From Firm-04 sp964463355 (GTDB lineage: Bacteria > Bacillota > Clostridia > Oscillospirales > Ruminococcaceae), in contig CAYXBP010000020.1 in assembly GCA_964463355.1 (NCBI GenBank), forward strand, positions 1 through 35,901: a stretch of DNA of 35,901 nt. The letters are read 5' to 3'. This document shows, in pieces, positions 22,486-29,863 of this stretch (the first letter of the stretch is position 1; every line of letters starts with the position of its first letter). The translations under genes and the position numbers were made by a program. Below the pieces are notes generated by a model that saw only the letters and a list, made by a program, of their open reading frames with translations, was not told the DNA's origin and did not search any database.

Positions 22486-23283
22486 ATGATGACCGCAAAG
22501 GATATCCGCAAGAAGAAGTTTGAGAAGATCAAGTTTGGCTATAACCCAGAGGAAGTGGACGCTTTTATGGCGGAGATCGAGAAGGATCTTCGCATGATGG
22601 AGCAGGAGCTTGCCGACGCGAATAACAAGGTGCAGCTGCTTGCTGATAAGGTTCGTGAGTATAAGGCTGACGAGGAAGACCTGAAAAATGCGCTGATTGG
22701 TGCGCAAAGACAAGCGCGCGAGGTGCTTGCTGAGGCAAACGCAAAGGCTGCCTCCATTGAGGAGGAAGCGAAAGCGCAGGCTGCCACTTTGCACGCCGCT
22801 GCACTGGAGCAGCAGGAGGAGCAGTTGCAGCGTACCGCTGAACAGTTGGAGCAGGAGAATCAGGCTTTGGTTGCCGCGCAGCGTCAGGTCGCGAACTTCA
22901 AAAAGACGCTGTTTGAGATGTATAAGGAACACCTTGAACTGATTTCGCAGCTGCCCGATGCCGTGAACGAGGATGTTGCGGAAACAGCCGCATCCGATGA
23001 GGCAGAAGTTGTTGTAGAGATTGCAGACGACGAAACCGTGGAGGTAACTGACGAGGAGGCTGTTGCGGCAGCTTCTGATAGTTGGGGTGCTGCTACTGAT
23101 GCGTGGGGCGGTTCGCCCATTGCGGAGGAGAAGGCAGCAGAGCCGAAGGTGGATCCCTTCCGTACCTCTGAGTTTTCCCGTGAGGCAGTGCGTGCTGAGC
23201 AGGAGAGCCGATTCAGTGATCTGCAATTTGGCAGCCGCCGTGATGACCGCCGCCGTGATGATCGCCGCAAAAAGCGTTCTTAA
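22486..23283 (+). CDS. divIVA: DivIVA-domain protein
   Basis: DivIVA proteins mark curved membrane at poles and septa and position division or spore proteins. The 265-residue protein starts with the membrane-binding DivIVA domain (KFEKIKFGYNPEEVDAFMAEIEK, residues 11-33). A coiled coil of about 120 residues (34-155) follows, then an acidic Val/Glu/Ala-rich region, and the end is strongly basic with repeated RRDD units. Two adjacent ATGs are possible; the first (22486) lies 8 nt after GAGGAG. It follows sepF by 35 nt. Confidence 0.92.
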   Translation: MMTAKDIRKKKFEKIKFGYNPEEVDAFMAEIEKDLRMMEQELADANNKVQLLADKVREYKADEEDLKNALIGAQRQAREVLAEANAKAASIEEEAKAQAATLHAAALEQQEEQLQRTAEQLEQENQALVAAQRQVANFKKTLFEMYKEHLELISQLPDAVNEDVAETAASDEAEVVVEIADDETVEVTDEEAVAAASDSWGAATDAWGGSPIAEEKAAEPKVDPFRTSEFSREAVRAEQESRFSDLQFGSRRDDRRRDDRRKKRS

Positions 23284-23376
23284 GGTTACAGTGTGTGAAG
23301 TTGGTTGCGCAGAGATGCGACCGAACCGTCAGGAAGGCTTTGTGCAGTGTTTCCTTCACGCAATGTGATTTTTCAA

Positions 23377-23419
23377 AAGTCACCTGCTTGCTGATTGCGC
23401 TGCAGGTGGCTTTCTTTCA
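23377..23419 (+). terminator. Terminator-like hairpin between divIVA and lspA
   Basis: AAGTCACCTGC (23377-23387) pairs with GCAGGTGGCTT (23402-23412) over 11 bp with one G-U and a 14-nt loop, followed by TCTTTC. The U-tract is broken, so termination may be partial. No promoter is evident between it and lspA, so lspA, rluD and the HAD gene probably depend on read-through. The remaining part of the 160-nt gap contains only smaller possible stems. Confidence 0.55.
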
Positions 23420-23443
23420 TCTTATGCCAAAGGAGAATGACTT

Positions 23444-24046
23444 ATGTGGCTGTTTGTTGCCATTTATGCCGTTGTTGGGGTACTTGTAGGCGTTGATCAG
23501 TGGATCAAAATATGGGCAATTGAAAATTTGCAGGGGCAGCCCTCGCGCAGTTTTTTACCCATCGGCGATTTTGACTGGATGCATCTTACCTACACGGAAA
23601 ACACTGGTGCAGCGTTCAGTATGTTTCGTGGCTCAAGGGTGTTTCTCATTGTTTTTCCGCTGATTATGATTGCAGTCTGCGTTGTGATACTGCACCGTCT
23701 GCATCGGGAGCATCGTTGGGTACTGTTTACACTGCCCCTGATGATCGCAGGTGGCATTGGAAATCTGATTGACCGAATCTTTCGCGGTGGTGCAGTGGTG
23801 GATTATCTGGATTTGCAGTTGTTCGATTTTGCGATCTTCAACTTTGCAGATTGCTGCGTTAGCATCGGCGTGGTGCTGCTCATCATCTGCATGTTGTTCG
23901 TAGAAAAGGAAGAACCCACTGCAAAAAAGCTTCCCAGCGCAGAGCGTGTGCCATACGCAAGAGAAGCGATGCCATTGCCCGATGCCGAAACACTCCCTGC
24001 GGCAGAGCAGCTATTGGATGCACCCTCAGAGGAAAACAATGGCTGA
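23444..24046 (+). CDS. lspA: Lipoprotein signal peptidase (signal peptidase II)
   Basis: LspA cleaves signal peptides from prolipoproteins in the membrane. It has four membrane helices (about 3-18, 66-84, 92-108, 135-153). The aspartyl catalytic pair is D120 in GAVVDYLD and D136 in IFNFADC. NTGAAFS and GNLIDR are also present. The protein is 200 residues long, against the usual 150-165. The extra part is a cytosolic tail (about 154-200) rich in Pro, Ala and Glu, with recurring L-P-x-A-E-like units. AAAGGAG precedes the ATG. The end overlaps rluD by 8 nt. Confidence 0.94.
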   Translation: MWLFVAIYAVVGVLVGVDQWIKIWAIENLQGQPSRSFLPIGDFDWMHLTYTENTGAAFSMFRGSRVFLIVFPLIMIAVCVVILHRLHREHRWVLFTLPLMIAGGIGNLIDRIFRGGAVVDYLDLQLFDFAIFNFADCCVSIGVVLLIICMLFVEKEEPTAKKLPSAERVPYAREAMPLPDAETLPAAEQLLDAPSEENNG

Positions 24047-24953
24047 GACAATAATATTGCGAGCATCGGCTGAAGATACTGGCACAAGGTTGGATGCGTG
24101 GGTACCAAAAAAATGTCCGCAACTGACGCGCTCCGCAGTGCAAAACCTGATTGCGGAGGGGCATTTGCTGCTGAATGGTAGACCAGCAAAAAAAAATGAT
24201 CGGCTGAAAGAGGATGATGTGCTTTCGCTGACGATTCCAGAGCCAGTGCTGATGGAGGCAACCCCACAGGATATTCCATTGGATGTTGTGTTTGAAGATG
24301 CACATCTGTTGGTGATTCATAAGCCGAAGGGTATGGTGGTGCATCCTGCGCCAGGGCACCCCGATGGTACCCTGGTGAATGCGCTGCTGTTTCATTGCAA
24401 AGGGCAGCTTTCTGGTATCAACGGCGTAATTCGTCCTGGTATTGTGCATCGTATCGACCGTGATACCAGCGGTTTATTGGTGGCTGCCAAAACGGATGCA
24501 GCACATCTTGGACTTGCCAAGCAAATTGCAGACCATAGCTGTTGCAGAACGTATGAGGCAGTTATTTGCGGCAGATTGCAAAATGCCGATGGTACAATCA
24601 ACGCCCCCATTGGCAGGGATCCCAACGATCGGCAGAAAATGTGCGTGATCGACCGCAATAGCCGCGAAGCGATTACGCATTATTCTACCCTTGCCCAGTA
24701 CGCAAAGCATACGCATATCCAGTGTCGCCTAGAAACTGGCAGAACCCATCAAATTCGCGTACATATGCGGTATATTGGGCATCCTGTGTATGGTGATGCA
24801 GTCTATGGGAAGGCGGTAAAGGGCTTGCAGGGGCAATGTCTGCATGCACGAGAATTGCGTTTTACGCATCCCATTACTGGGCAGCCGATGTGTTTTACCT
24901 GCGAGTTACCCGATTATTTTCAGGCAGTACTGCGGCAGATTCGTCGTTTGTGA
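24039..24953 (+). CDS. rluD: RluD-family 23S rRNA pseudouridine synthase
   Basis: This 304-residue RluA/RluD-family enzyme makes pseudouridine in 23S rRNA. The N-terminal S4 domain is at about residues 14-60. The catalytic domain has HKPKGMVVHPAPGH and GIVHRIDRDTSGLLV, with the catalytic Asp D140, and toward the end RLETGRTHQIRVHM and HPVYGD. It starts at ATG 24039 after AGAGG, overlapping the lspA stop by 8 nt. The upstream in-frame extension to 23946 lies inside lspA and is rejected. The lspA-rluD order is common in Firmicutes. Confidence 0.92.
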   Translation: MAETIILRASAEDTGTRLDAWVPKKCPQLTRSAVQNLIAEGHLLLNGRPAKKNDRLKEDDVLSLTIPEPVLMEATPQDIPLDVVFEDAHLLVIHKPKGMVVHPAPGHPDGTLVNALLFHCKGQLSGINGVIRPGIVHRIDRDTSGLLVAAKTDAAHLGLAKQIADHSCCRTYEAVICGRLQNADGTINAPIGRDPNDRQKMCVIDRNSREAITHYSTLAQYAKHTHIQCRLETGRTHQIRVHMRYIGHPVYGDAVYGKAVKGLQGQCLHARELRFTHPITGQPMCFTCELPDYFQAVLRQIRRL

Positions 24954-24977
24954 CGCGAAATGGAAAGGAATAGGATT

Positions 24978-25805
24978 ATGCATATGCAAACAAAGCTTGC
25001 CCTTTTGACTGATATGGACGGCACATTGTTGCGTGCCGACAAGACGCTTTCTTCTGGTAACGCAAAGGCAATCGCAGATTTTCGTGCATTGGGCGGATTG
25101 TTCAGCATTGCTACGGGCAGGGGCATAGAGGCGACGCGGTTTTATTTGCAACAGCTACAGCCAGATTTTCCTGCGGTGATGTACAACGGCGCGCTAATCT
25201 ATGACTGGGGCAAGCAGCAAGAATTGCGCACGAGGACGCTGCCGCAGCAGGCAAAGAAAGCCATTGCGGAACTTATGGGAATATCCCAGGAAATTGGTGT
25301 GGAGATGCTTAACAGTGAGGGTATATTCATTGTACAGAACAGCGAGTATGAGCAAAAGCATTTAGAGATTACCAAGGTGCAGGCGACGTATGCCGCTCTT
25401 GCCGATATGGACGCGACGACCTGTTTCAAGGCACTGTTTGCTGCCTCCCCTGAGATGATTGACAATCTTGTGGCGTATGTGGCACAACCGCGCTTTGCGT
25501 ATCTTGATTTCACGCGCTCTCATTCCTGCTTTTTGGAGCTTCTGCCCAAGGATGTTTCCAAGGGGGCGGCGGTATCTGCTCTTCGTGAATTATTACCGCA
25601 GGGGACAATCATTGGTGCTTCAGGGGATTTTGACAATGATCTTTCCATGCTTGCTGCTGCCGATCTTTGTGCCTGCCCTGCTGATGCGCAGCCAGCGGTA
25701 AAAGAAGCGGTGAGGCATCTGGGCGGGTATATTTCTCCCCGCGGCTTCGAACAAGATTTTTTTGCCGATTGGGTTGCGTATTTTCTGAAAAAAACTGCTC
25801 AATGA
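24978..25805 (+). CDS. Cof-type HAD-IIB family hydrolase
   Basis: This 275-residue phosphatase of the haloacid dehalogenase superfamily probably acts on sugar phosphates or nucleotides. Motif I is DMDGTLL (D12, D14), motif II is SIATGR, and motif IV is GASGDFDNDLSML. The central C2-type cap domain marks subclass IIB (Cof/YbiV-like). The substrate is unknown. Start choice: AAAGGA (24964-24969) lies 8 nt before ATG 24978, so the ATG at 24960 is rejected. It follows rluD by 24 nt and ends the plus-strand gene series. Confidence 0.88.
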   Translation: MHMQTKLALLTDMDGTLLRADKTLSSGNAKAIADFRALGGLFSIATGRGIEATRFYLQQLQPDFPAVMYNGALIYDWGKQQELRTRTLPQQAKKAIAELMGISQEIGVEMLNSEGIFIVQNSEYEQKHLEITKVQATYAALADMDATTCFKALFAASPEMIDNLVAYVAQPRFAYLDFTRSHSCFLELLPKDVSKGAAVSALRELLPQGTIIGASGDFDNDLSMLAAADLCACPADAQPAVKEAVRHLGGYISPRGFEQDFFADWVAYFLKKTAQ

Positions 25806-25890
25806 GCCTATCTCATCATCAAAAAGAGTCCTCCTTTTTGTGTTGCCGTGGATCGTTACAGAAATCCCCATAGTGTTTTAAACAAATTAA

Positions 25891-25926
25891 GCCGCCGTTT
25901 CCATTGGAAACGGCGGCCTTTTGTTT
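25891..25926. terminator. Bidirectional terminator between the HAD gene and rpoC
   Basis: GCCGCCGTTTCC (25891-25902) pairs perfectly with GGAAACGGCGGC (25906-25917) across an ATT loop. On the plus strand CTTTTGTTTT follows; on the minus strand TTAATTTGTTT follows. It lies 16 bp past the rpoC stop and 86 bp past the HAD stop, so it can serve both. A smaller AT-rich stem (CAAAAAG with CTTTTTG, 25820-25840) comes directly after the HAD gene. Confidence 0.85.
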
Positions 25927-25932
25927 TGCAAG

Positions 25933-28900
25933 TTAATAGGCAGATTGTGTTACGGGATCGGTATAGCCATCTGTACGCACGATTTCAACATCCTGATAGG
26001 TGCTGACACCAGTACCTGCGGGGATCAGCTTACCGATGATTACATTCTCTTTTAGGCCCAACAAGTAGTCGCTCTTGCCGCGAATTGCAGCATCGGTGAG
26101 GGCTTTGGTGGTTTCCTGGAAGGATGCAGCGGAAAGGAAGCTTTCGGAAGTAGAGGAAGCCTTTGTGATGCCCTGCAACACAGGTGCGGTGGTGACCAAG
26201 GAAAGATCCGTTTCGCCAGCATCAATGCGTGCTTGAATACCAGCATTGACAGCATCAATCTCGCGGCGGTCAACCAATGTTTCGGGCAGCAGATAGCTAC
26301 TGCCTGCGTCAACAATCTGCACCTTGCGAAGCATCTGTCGAACGATGACCTCAATGTGCTTATCGTTGATGCCTACACCCTGCTGACGGTATGCTGCCTG
26401 AATTTCATCAATGATATAATTTTGTACTGCCTGTACACCAAGAATCTCAAGCAGATCGGGGGGATATACACTACCGCCGGTGAGCCTTGTGCCACGTTCA
26501 ACGGTTGCGCCATCGCGCACCCGCAAGGTATAATTGTATGGAATCTGGTACGGTGCGGAGTCAAGATCGGTTTCAGGATCATGGATTACAACCACCTTGT
26601 TGCCGTTCTCTTCGTGGATATTCACGATACCGTTGGTGCGTGCAAGAATTGCAGCATTCTTTGGGCGACGAGATTCAAACAGCTCCTCAACACGAGGCAG
26701 ACCCTGTGTAATATCCTCACCGCCTGCGACACCACCCGTATGGAAGGTACGCATGGTAAGCTGTGTACCAGGTTCACCGATGGACTGTGCTGCGATGATA
26801 CCGACAGCTTCACCCAAGGAAACCAGATTGTTGTTTGCAAGGTTTGCGCCATAGCATTTTGCACACACGCCGTGCTTTGCCTTACAGCGCAGCACACTGC
26901 GGATGGTTACGCGTTCAATGCCAGCATCCACGATGCGCTGTGCATCTGCCTTGGTCATTGCGCGGGTTTTGGGAATAAACAATTCATTCTTCTCATCACG
27001 CAAATCCTCAACGAGGTATCTGCCCACAAGACGCTCAGAGAGTTTTTCAATCTCCTGCTCAATGACCTGCGTACCCTTGAATTGTGTGCTGACGATACGG
27101 TAAACGTCAATGCCTTCAGTTGTGCCGCAATCAATCTCGCGGATGATCACATCCTGTGAAACATCGACCAGACGACGTGTCAGGTAACCAGAGTCAGCGG
27201 TACGCAGTGCTGTATCAGCCAGACCTTTACGTGCGCCACGGCTGGAGATAAAGTATTCGGTAATATTCAGACCTTCACGGTAGTTTGCACGAACAGGCAA
27301 TTCAATGGTTGCACCAGAAGTGTTAGCGATCAGACCACGCATACCTGCCAACTGACGGATCTGGCTGATGGAACCACGGGCACCAGAATCCGCCATGATA
27401 TTGATTGGGTTGAACGGGTCGAGGTTTGCTTTCAAAGCGTTGGTGACCTCATCGGTTGCAGATTTCCAGATATCAATGGTTTTCTGGGATTTCACTTCGC
27501 GCGAGATATAGCCGAACTCGTACTGCTCGTTCAGCTCCTCAATCAAAGCCTCAGAACGTGCAAGGATCTCTTTCTTCTGGGGCGGGATGACGGCATCCAC
27601 GACAGCAACGGTCATAGCGGCCTTGGTGGAGTACTTAAAGCCCAGTGCCTTGATGCGATCAAGTACCTCAGAGGTAGTGGTTGTGCCGTGGATGCGGATA
27701 CAACGCTCCACGATATCGGAAAGCACACCCTTCTTCACCAGTTTGGTGATTTCAAGGTCGAACTGATGGTCGCTGTTGGTACGGTCTACAAAGCCCAGAT
27801 CCTGCGGGATGATTTCGTTGAAAATCAACTGACCGACGGTGCAATCAATGATCTTGGAGATCTTTCTGCCGCCGCTGTCTTTGGTAATACGCACCTTAAT
27901 CTTTGAGTGCAGGGTGATATAATGCTCGTGATACGCCATCATTGCTTCATCGACATCACGGAACACCTTGCCCTCACCTGGCTCGCCGTCCTTGACCATA
28001 GTCAAGTAATAGGAGCCAAGGATCATATCCTGTGTAGGAACGGCGACTGGCTTACCATCGGAAGGCTTGAGCAGGTTATTCGCCGCCAACATAAGGAAGC
28101 GTGCCTCGGTCTGCGCTTCTGCGGAGAGGGGAAGATGCACAGCCATCTGGTCACCGTCGAAGTCGGCATTGAAAGCGGTACACACCAGAGGGTGCAGCTT
28201 CAGGGCACGACCCTCAACGAGAACGGGTTCAAAAGCCTGAATACCCAGACGGTGCAATGTAGGGGCACGGTTGAGCAACACGGGATGATCTTTGATGACA
28301 TGTTCCAGTGCGTCCCAAACATCATCATTGGCGCGGTCGACCATTTTGCGGGCACTCTTGATGTTCTGGATTTTGCCGCAGTCCACCAAACGCTTGAGTA
28401 CGAAGGGCTTAAACAGTTCCAAAGCCATTTCCTTCGGTAGACCGCACTGATACATTCTCAGTTCAGGGCCAACAACGATAACGGAACGACCAGAGTAGTC
28501 AACGCGCTTACCGAGGAGGTTCTGACGGAAGCGTCCCTGCTTACCCTTCAGCATATCGGAAAGGGATTTTAGTGCGCGCTTGTTGGGGCCAGTGACCGGG
28601 TTGCCGTGACGACCGTTATCAATCAGGGCATCCACAGCTTCCTGTAGCATACGCTTTTCGTTGCGCATGATCATATCGGGAGCATCCAGCTGCATCAGCT
28701 TGCTCAGACGATTATTACGGTTGATGACGCGACGATAGAGATCGTTAAGATCAGAGGTTGCATATCTGCCGCCATCGAGCATGACCATGGGGCGAATATC
28801 GGGCGGAATGACGGGGATGACCGTCATGATCATCCACTCGGGCTTATTGCCGGAAAGACGGAACGCTTCGATAATCTCCAGTCGTTTCAGCAGTTTGATG

Positions 28901-29745
28901 CGCTTTTGACTTTTTTGCGCAGCAGATTTGGTTGCGCTATTGCGGGAGTTGAGCTGTTCCAGTTCAGCTTTCAGCCGGTCAGAAACCATTTCAAGGTTAT
29001 TGCGCCACTCCGTTTCCACATCGGCGCAAATGGAACATTCCTTGCAGGCGTAGCCGAGTTCGCAGTGCTTGCAAGCCTCGCGCTGTGCGTCATCAAGAAA
29101 GAGCTGTCCCTCATCCACAAGCTGCTCGCGGAACATATCATAGCGGTCGCTGCTATATTCCTGCAACAACTCCAGAATTGCTTCTGCGCCCATTTTAGCG
29201 GAGAAAGTAGTATCCGTACCGCAGCGATCCAGTGCGTCCTTGTATTCTGCTTCTGTCAGAAGATCCATTTTGTTGACACCGGATTGGTAGATGCATTTTT
29301 TCTTGTTATCGGGGGTAGCAGCTAACTCGCCAGGGTTAACCACAATATATTTTGTGAAGTACAGCACTTCTTCGAGACGCTTCTGCGAAAGCTCCAGCAC
29401 CTGTCCGATACGGGACGGTGTGCCTTTGAAGTACCAGATATGTGAAACAGGGGTAGCAAGCTCAATGTGACCCATACGCTCACGGCGCACCTTTGCGCGG
29501 GTGACCTCAACGCCGCAGCGGTCGCAGGTCTTACCTTTAAAGCGGATTTTTTTGAACTTACCGCAGTGGCACTCCCAGTCTTTGGTAGGGCCAAAGATAC
29601 GTTCGCAGTACAATCCGCCTTTTTCGGGCTTCTGAGTACGATAATTGATGGTTTCCGGACGCTCCACAACGCCGTAGCTCCAGCTACGAATTTGTTCGGG
29701 CGATGCCAGACCGATCTTTATGGATTTAAAGGTAGTGAATTCCAA
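25933..29745 (-). CDS. rpoC: DNA-directed RNA polymerase subunit beta'
   Basis: The beta' subunit has 1270 residues and carries most of the catalytic centre. The N-terminal zinc site has C59, C61, C74 and C77 (CHCGKF...CDRCGVE). The catalytic NADFDGDQ (526-533) gives Mg ligands D528, D530 and D532. The second zinc site, around CKAKHGVCAKCYG, and the bridge and trigger segments are present. The start is TTG at 29745, with AGGAGGG 6 nt upstream and the canonical beginning EFTTFKSIKIGLASPEQIR; there is no nearby in-frame ATG. It follows rpoB after 118 nt, a gap with a GC-rich hairpin, and ends at the terminator at 25891-25926. Confidence 0.98.
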   Translation of the reverse strand: MEFTTFKSIKIGLASPEQIRSWSYGVVERPETINYRTQKPEKGGLYCERIFGPTKDWECHCGKFKKIRFKGKTCDRCGVEVTRAKVRRERMGHIELATPVSHIWYFKGTPSRIGQVLELSQKRLEEVLYFTKYIVVNPGELAATPDNKKKCIYQSGVNKMDLLTEAEYKDALDRCGTDTTFSAKMGAEAILELLQEYSSDRYDMFREQLVDEGQLFLDDAQREACKHCELGYACKECSICADVETEWRNNLEMVSDRLKAELEQLNSRNSATKSAAQKSQKRIKLLKRLEIIEAFRLSGNKPEWMIMTVIPVIPPDIRPMVMLDGGRYATSDLNDLYRRVINRNNRLSKLMQLDAPDMIMRNEKRMLQEAVDALIDNGRHGNPVTGPNKRALKSLSDMLKGKQGRFRQNLLGKRVDYSGRSVIVVGPELRMYQCGLPKEMALELFKPFVLKRLVDCGKIQNIKSARKMVDRANDDVWDALEHVIKDHPVLLNRAPTLHRLGIQAFEPVLVEGRALKLHPLVCTAFNADFDGDQMAVHLPLSAEAQTEARFLMLAANNLLKPSDGKPVAVPTQDMILGSYYLTMVKDGEPGEGKVFRDVDEAMMAYHEHYITLHSKIKVRITKDSGGRKISKIIDCTVGQLIFNEIIPQDLGFVDRTNSDHQFDLEITKLVKKGVLSDIVERCIRIHGTTTTSEVLDRIKALGFKYSTKAAMTVAVVDAVIPPQKKEILARSEALIEELNEQYEFGYISREVKSQKTIDIWKSATDEVTNALKANLDPFNPINIMADSGARGSISQIRQLAGMRGLIANTSGATIELPVRANYREGLNITEYFISSRGARKGLADTALRTADSGYLTRRLVDVSQDVIIREIDCGTTEGIDVYRIVSTQFKGTQVIEQEIEKLSERLVGRYLVEDLRDEKNELFIPKTRAMTKADAQRIVDAGIERVTIRSVLRCKAKHGVCAKCYGANLANNNLVSLGEAVGIIAAQSIGEPGTQLTMRTFHTGGVAGGEDITQGLPRVEELFESRRPKNAAILARTNGIVNIHEENGNKVVVIHDPETDLDSAPYQIPYNYTLRVRDGATVERGTRLTGGSVYPPDLLEILGVQAVQNYIIDEIQAAYRQQGVGINDKHIEVIVRQMLRKVQIVDAGSSYLLPETLVDRREIDAVNAGIQARIDAGETDLSLVTTAPVLQGITKASSTSESFLSAASFQETTKALTDAAIRGKSDYLLGLKENVIIGKLIPAGTGVSTYQDVEIVRTDGYTDPVTQSAY

Positions 29746-29802
29746 AGCGTTCCCTCCTAAAATCGTCTACTATTTAGAAAATAAACGGATGATGCATCAA
29801 TC

Positions 29803-29830
29803 GCGGGGCTACCCCGCTGCAAAAGTGGGG
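29803..29830 (-). other. GC-rich hairpin in the rpoB-rpoC gap
   Basis: GCGGGG (29803-29808) and CCCCGC (29812-29817) are perfect arms around CTA. The same CCCC can instead pair with GGGG at 29827-29830, so two structures compete. A 10-bp palindrome TGATGCATCA (29790-29799) is adjacent. There is no U-tract. It may be an RNA processing or stability element that adjusts rpoC relative to rpoB. Confidence 0.4.
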
Positions 29831-29863
29831 CACCAACCGAGAAAAACCACAAAGGATTCGCGA

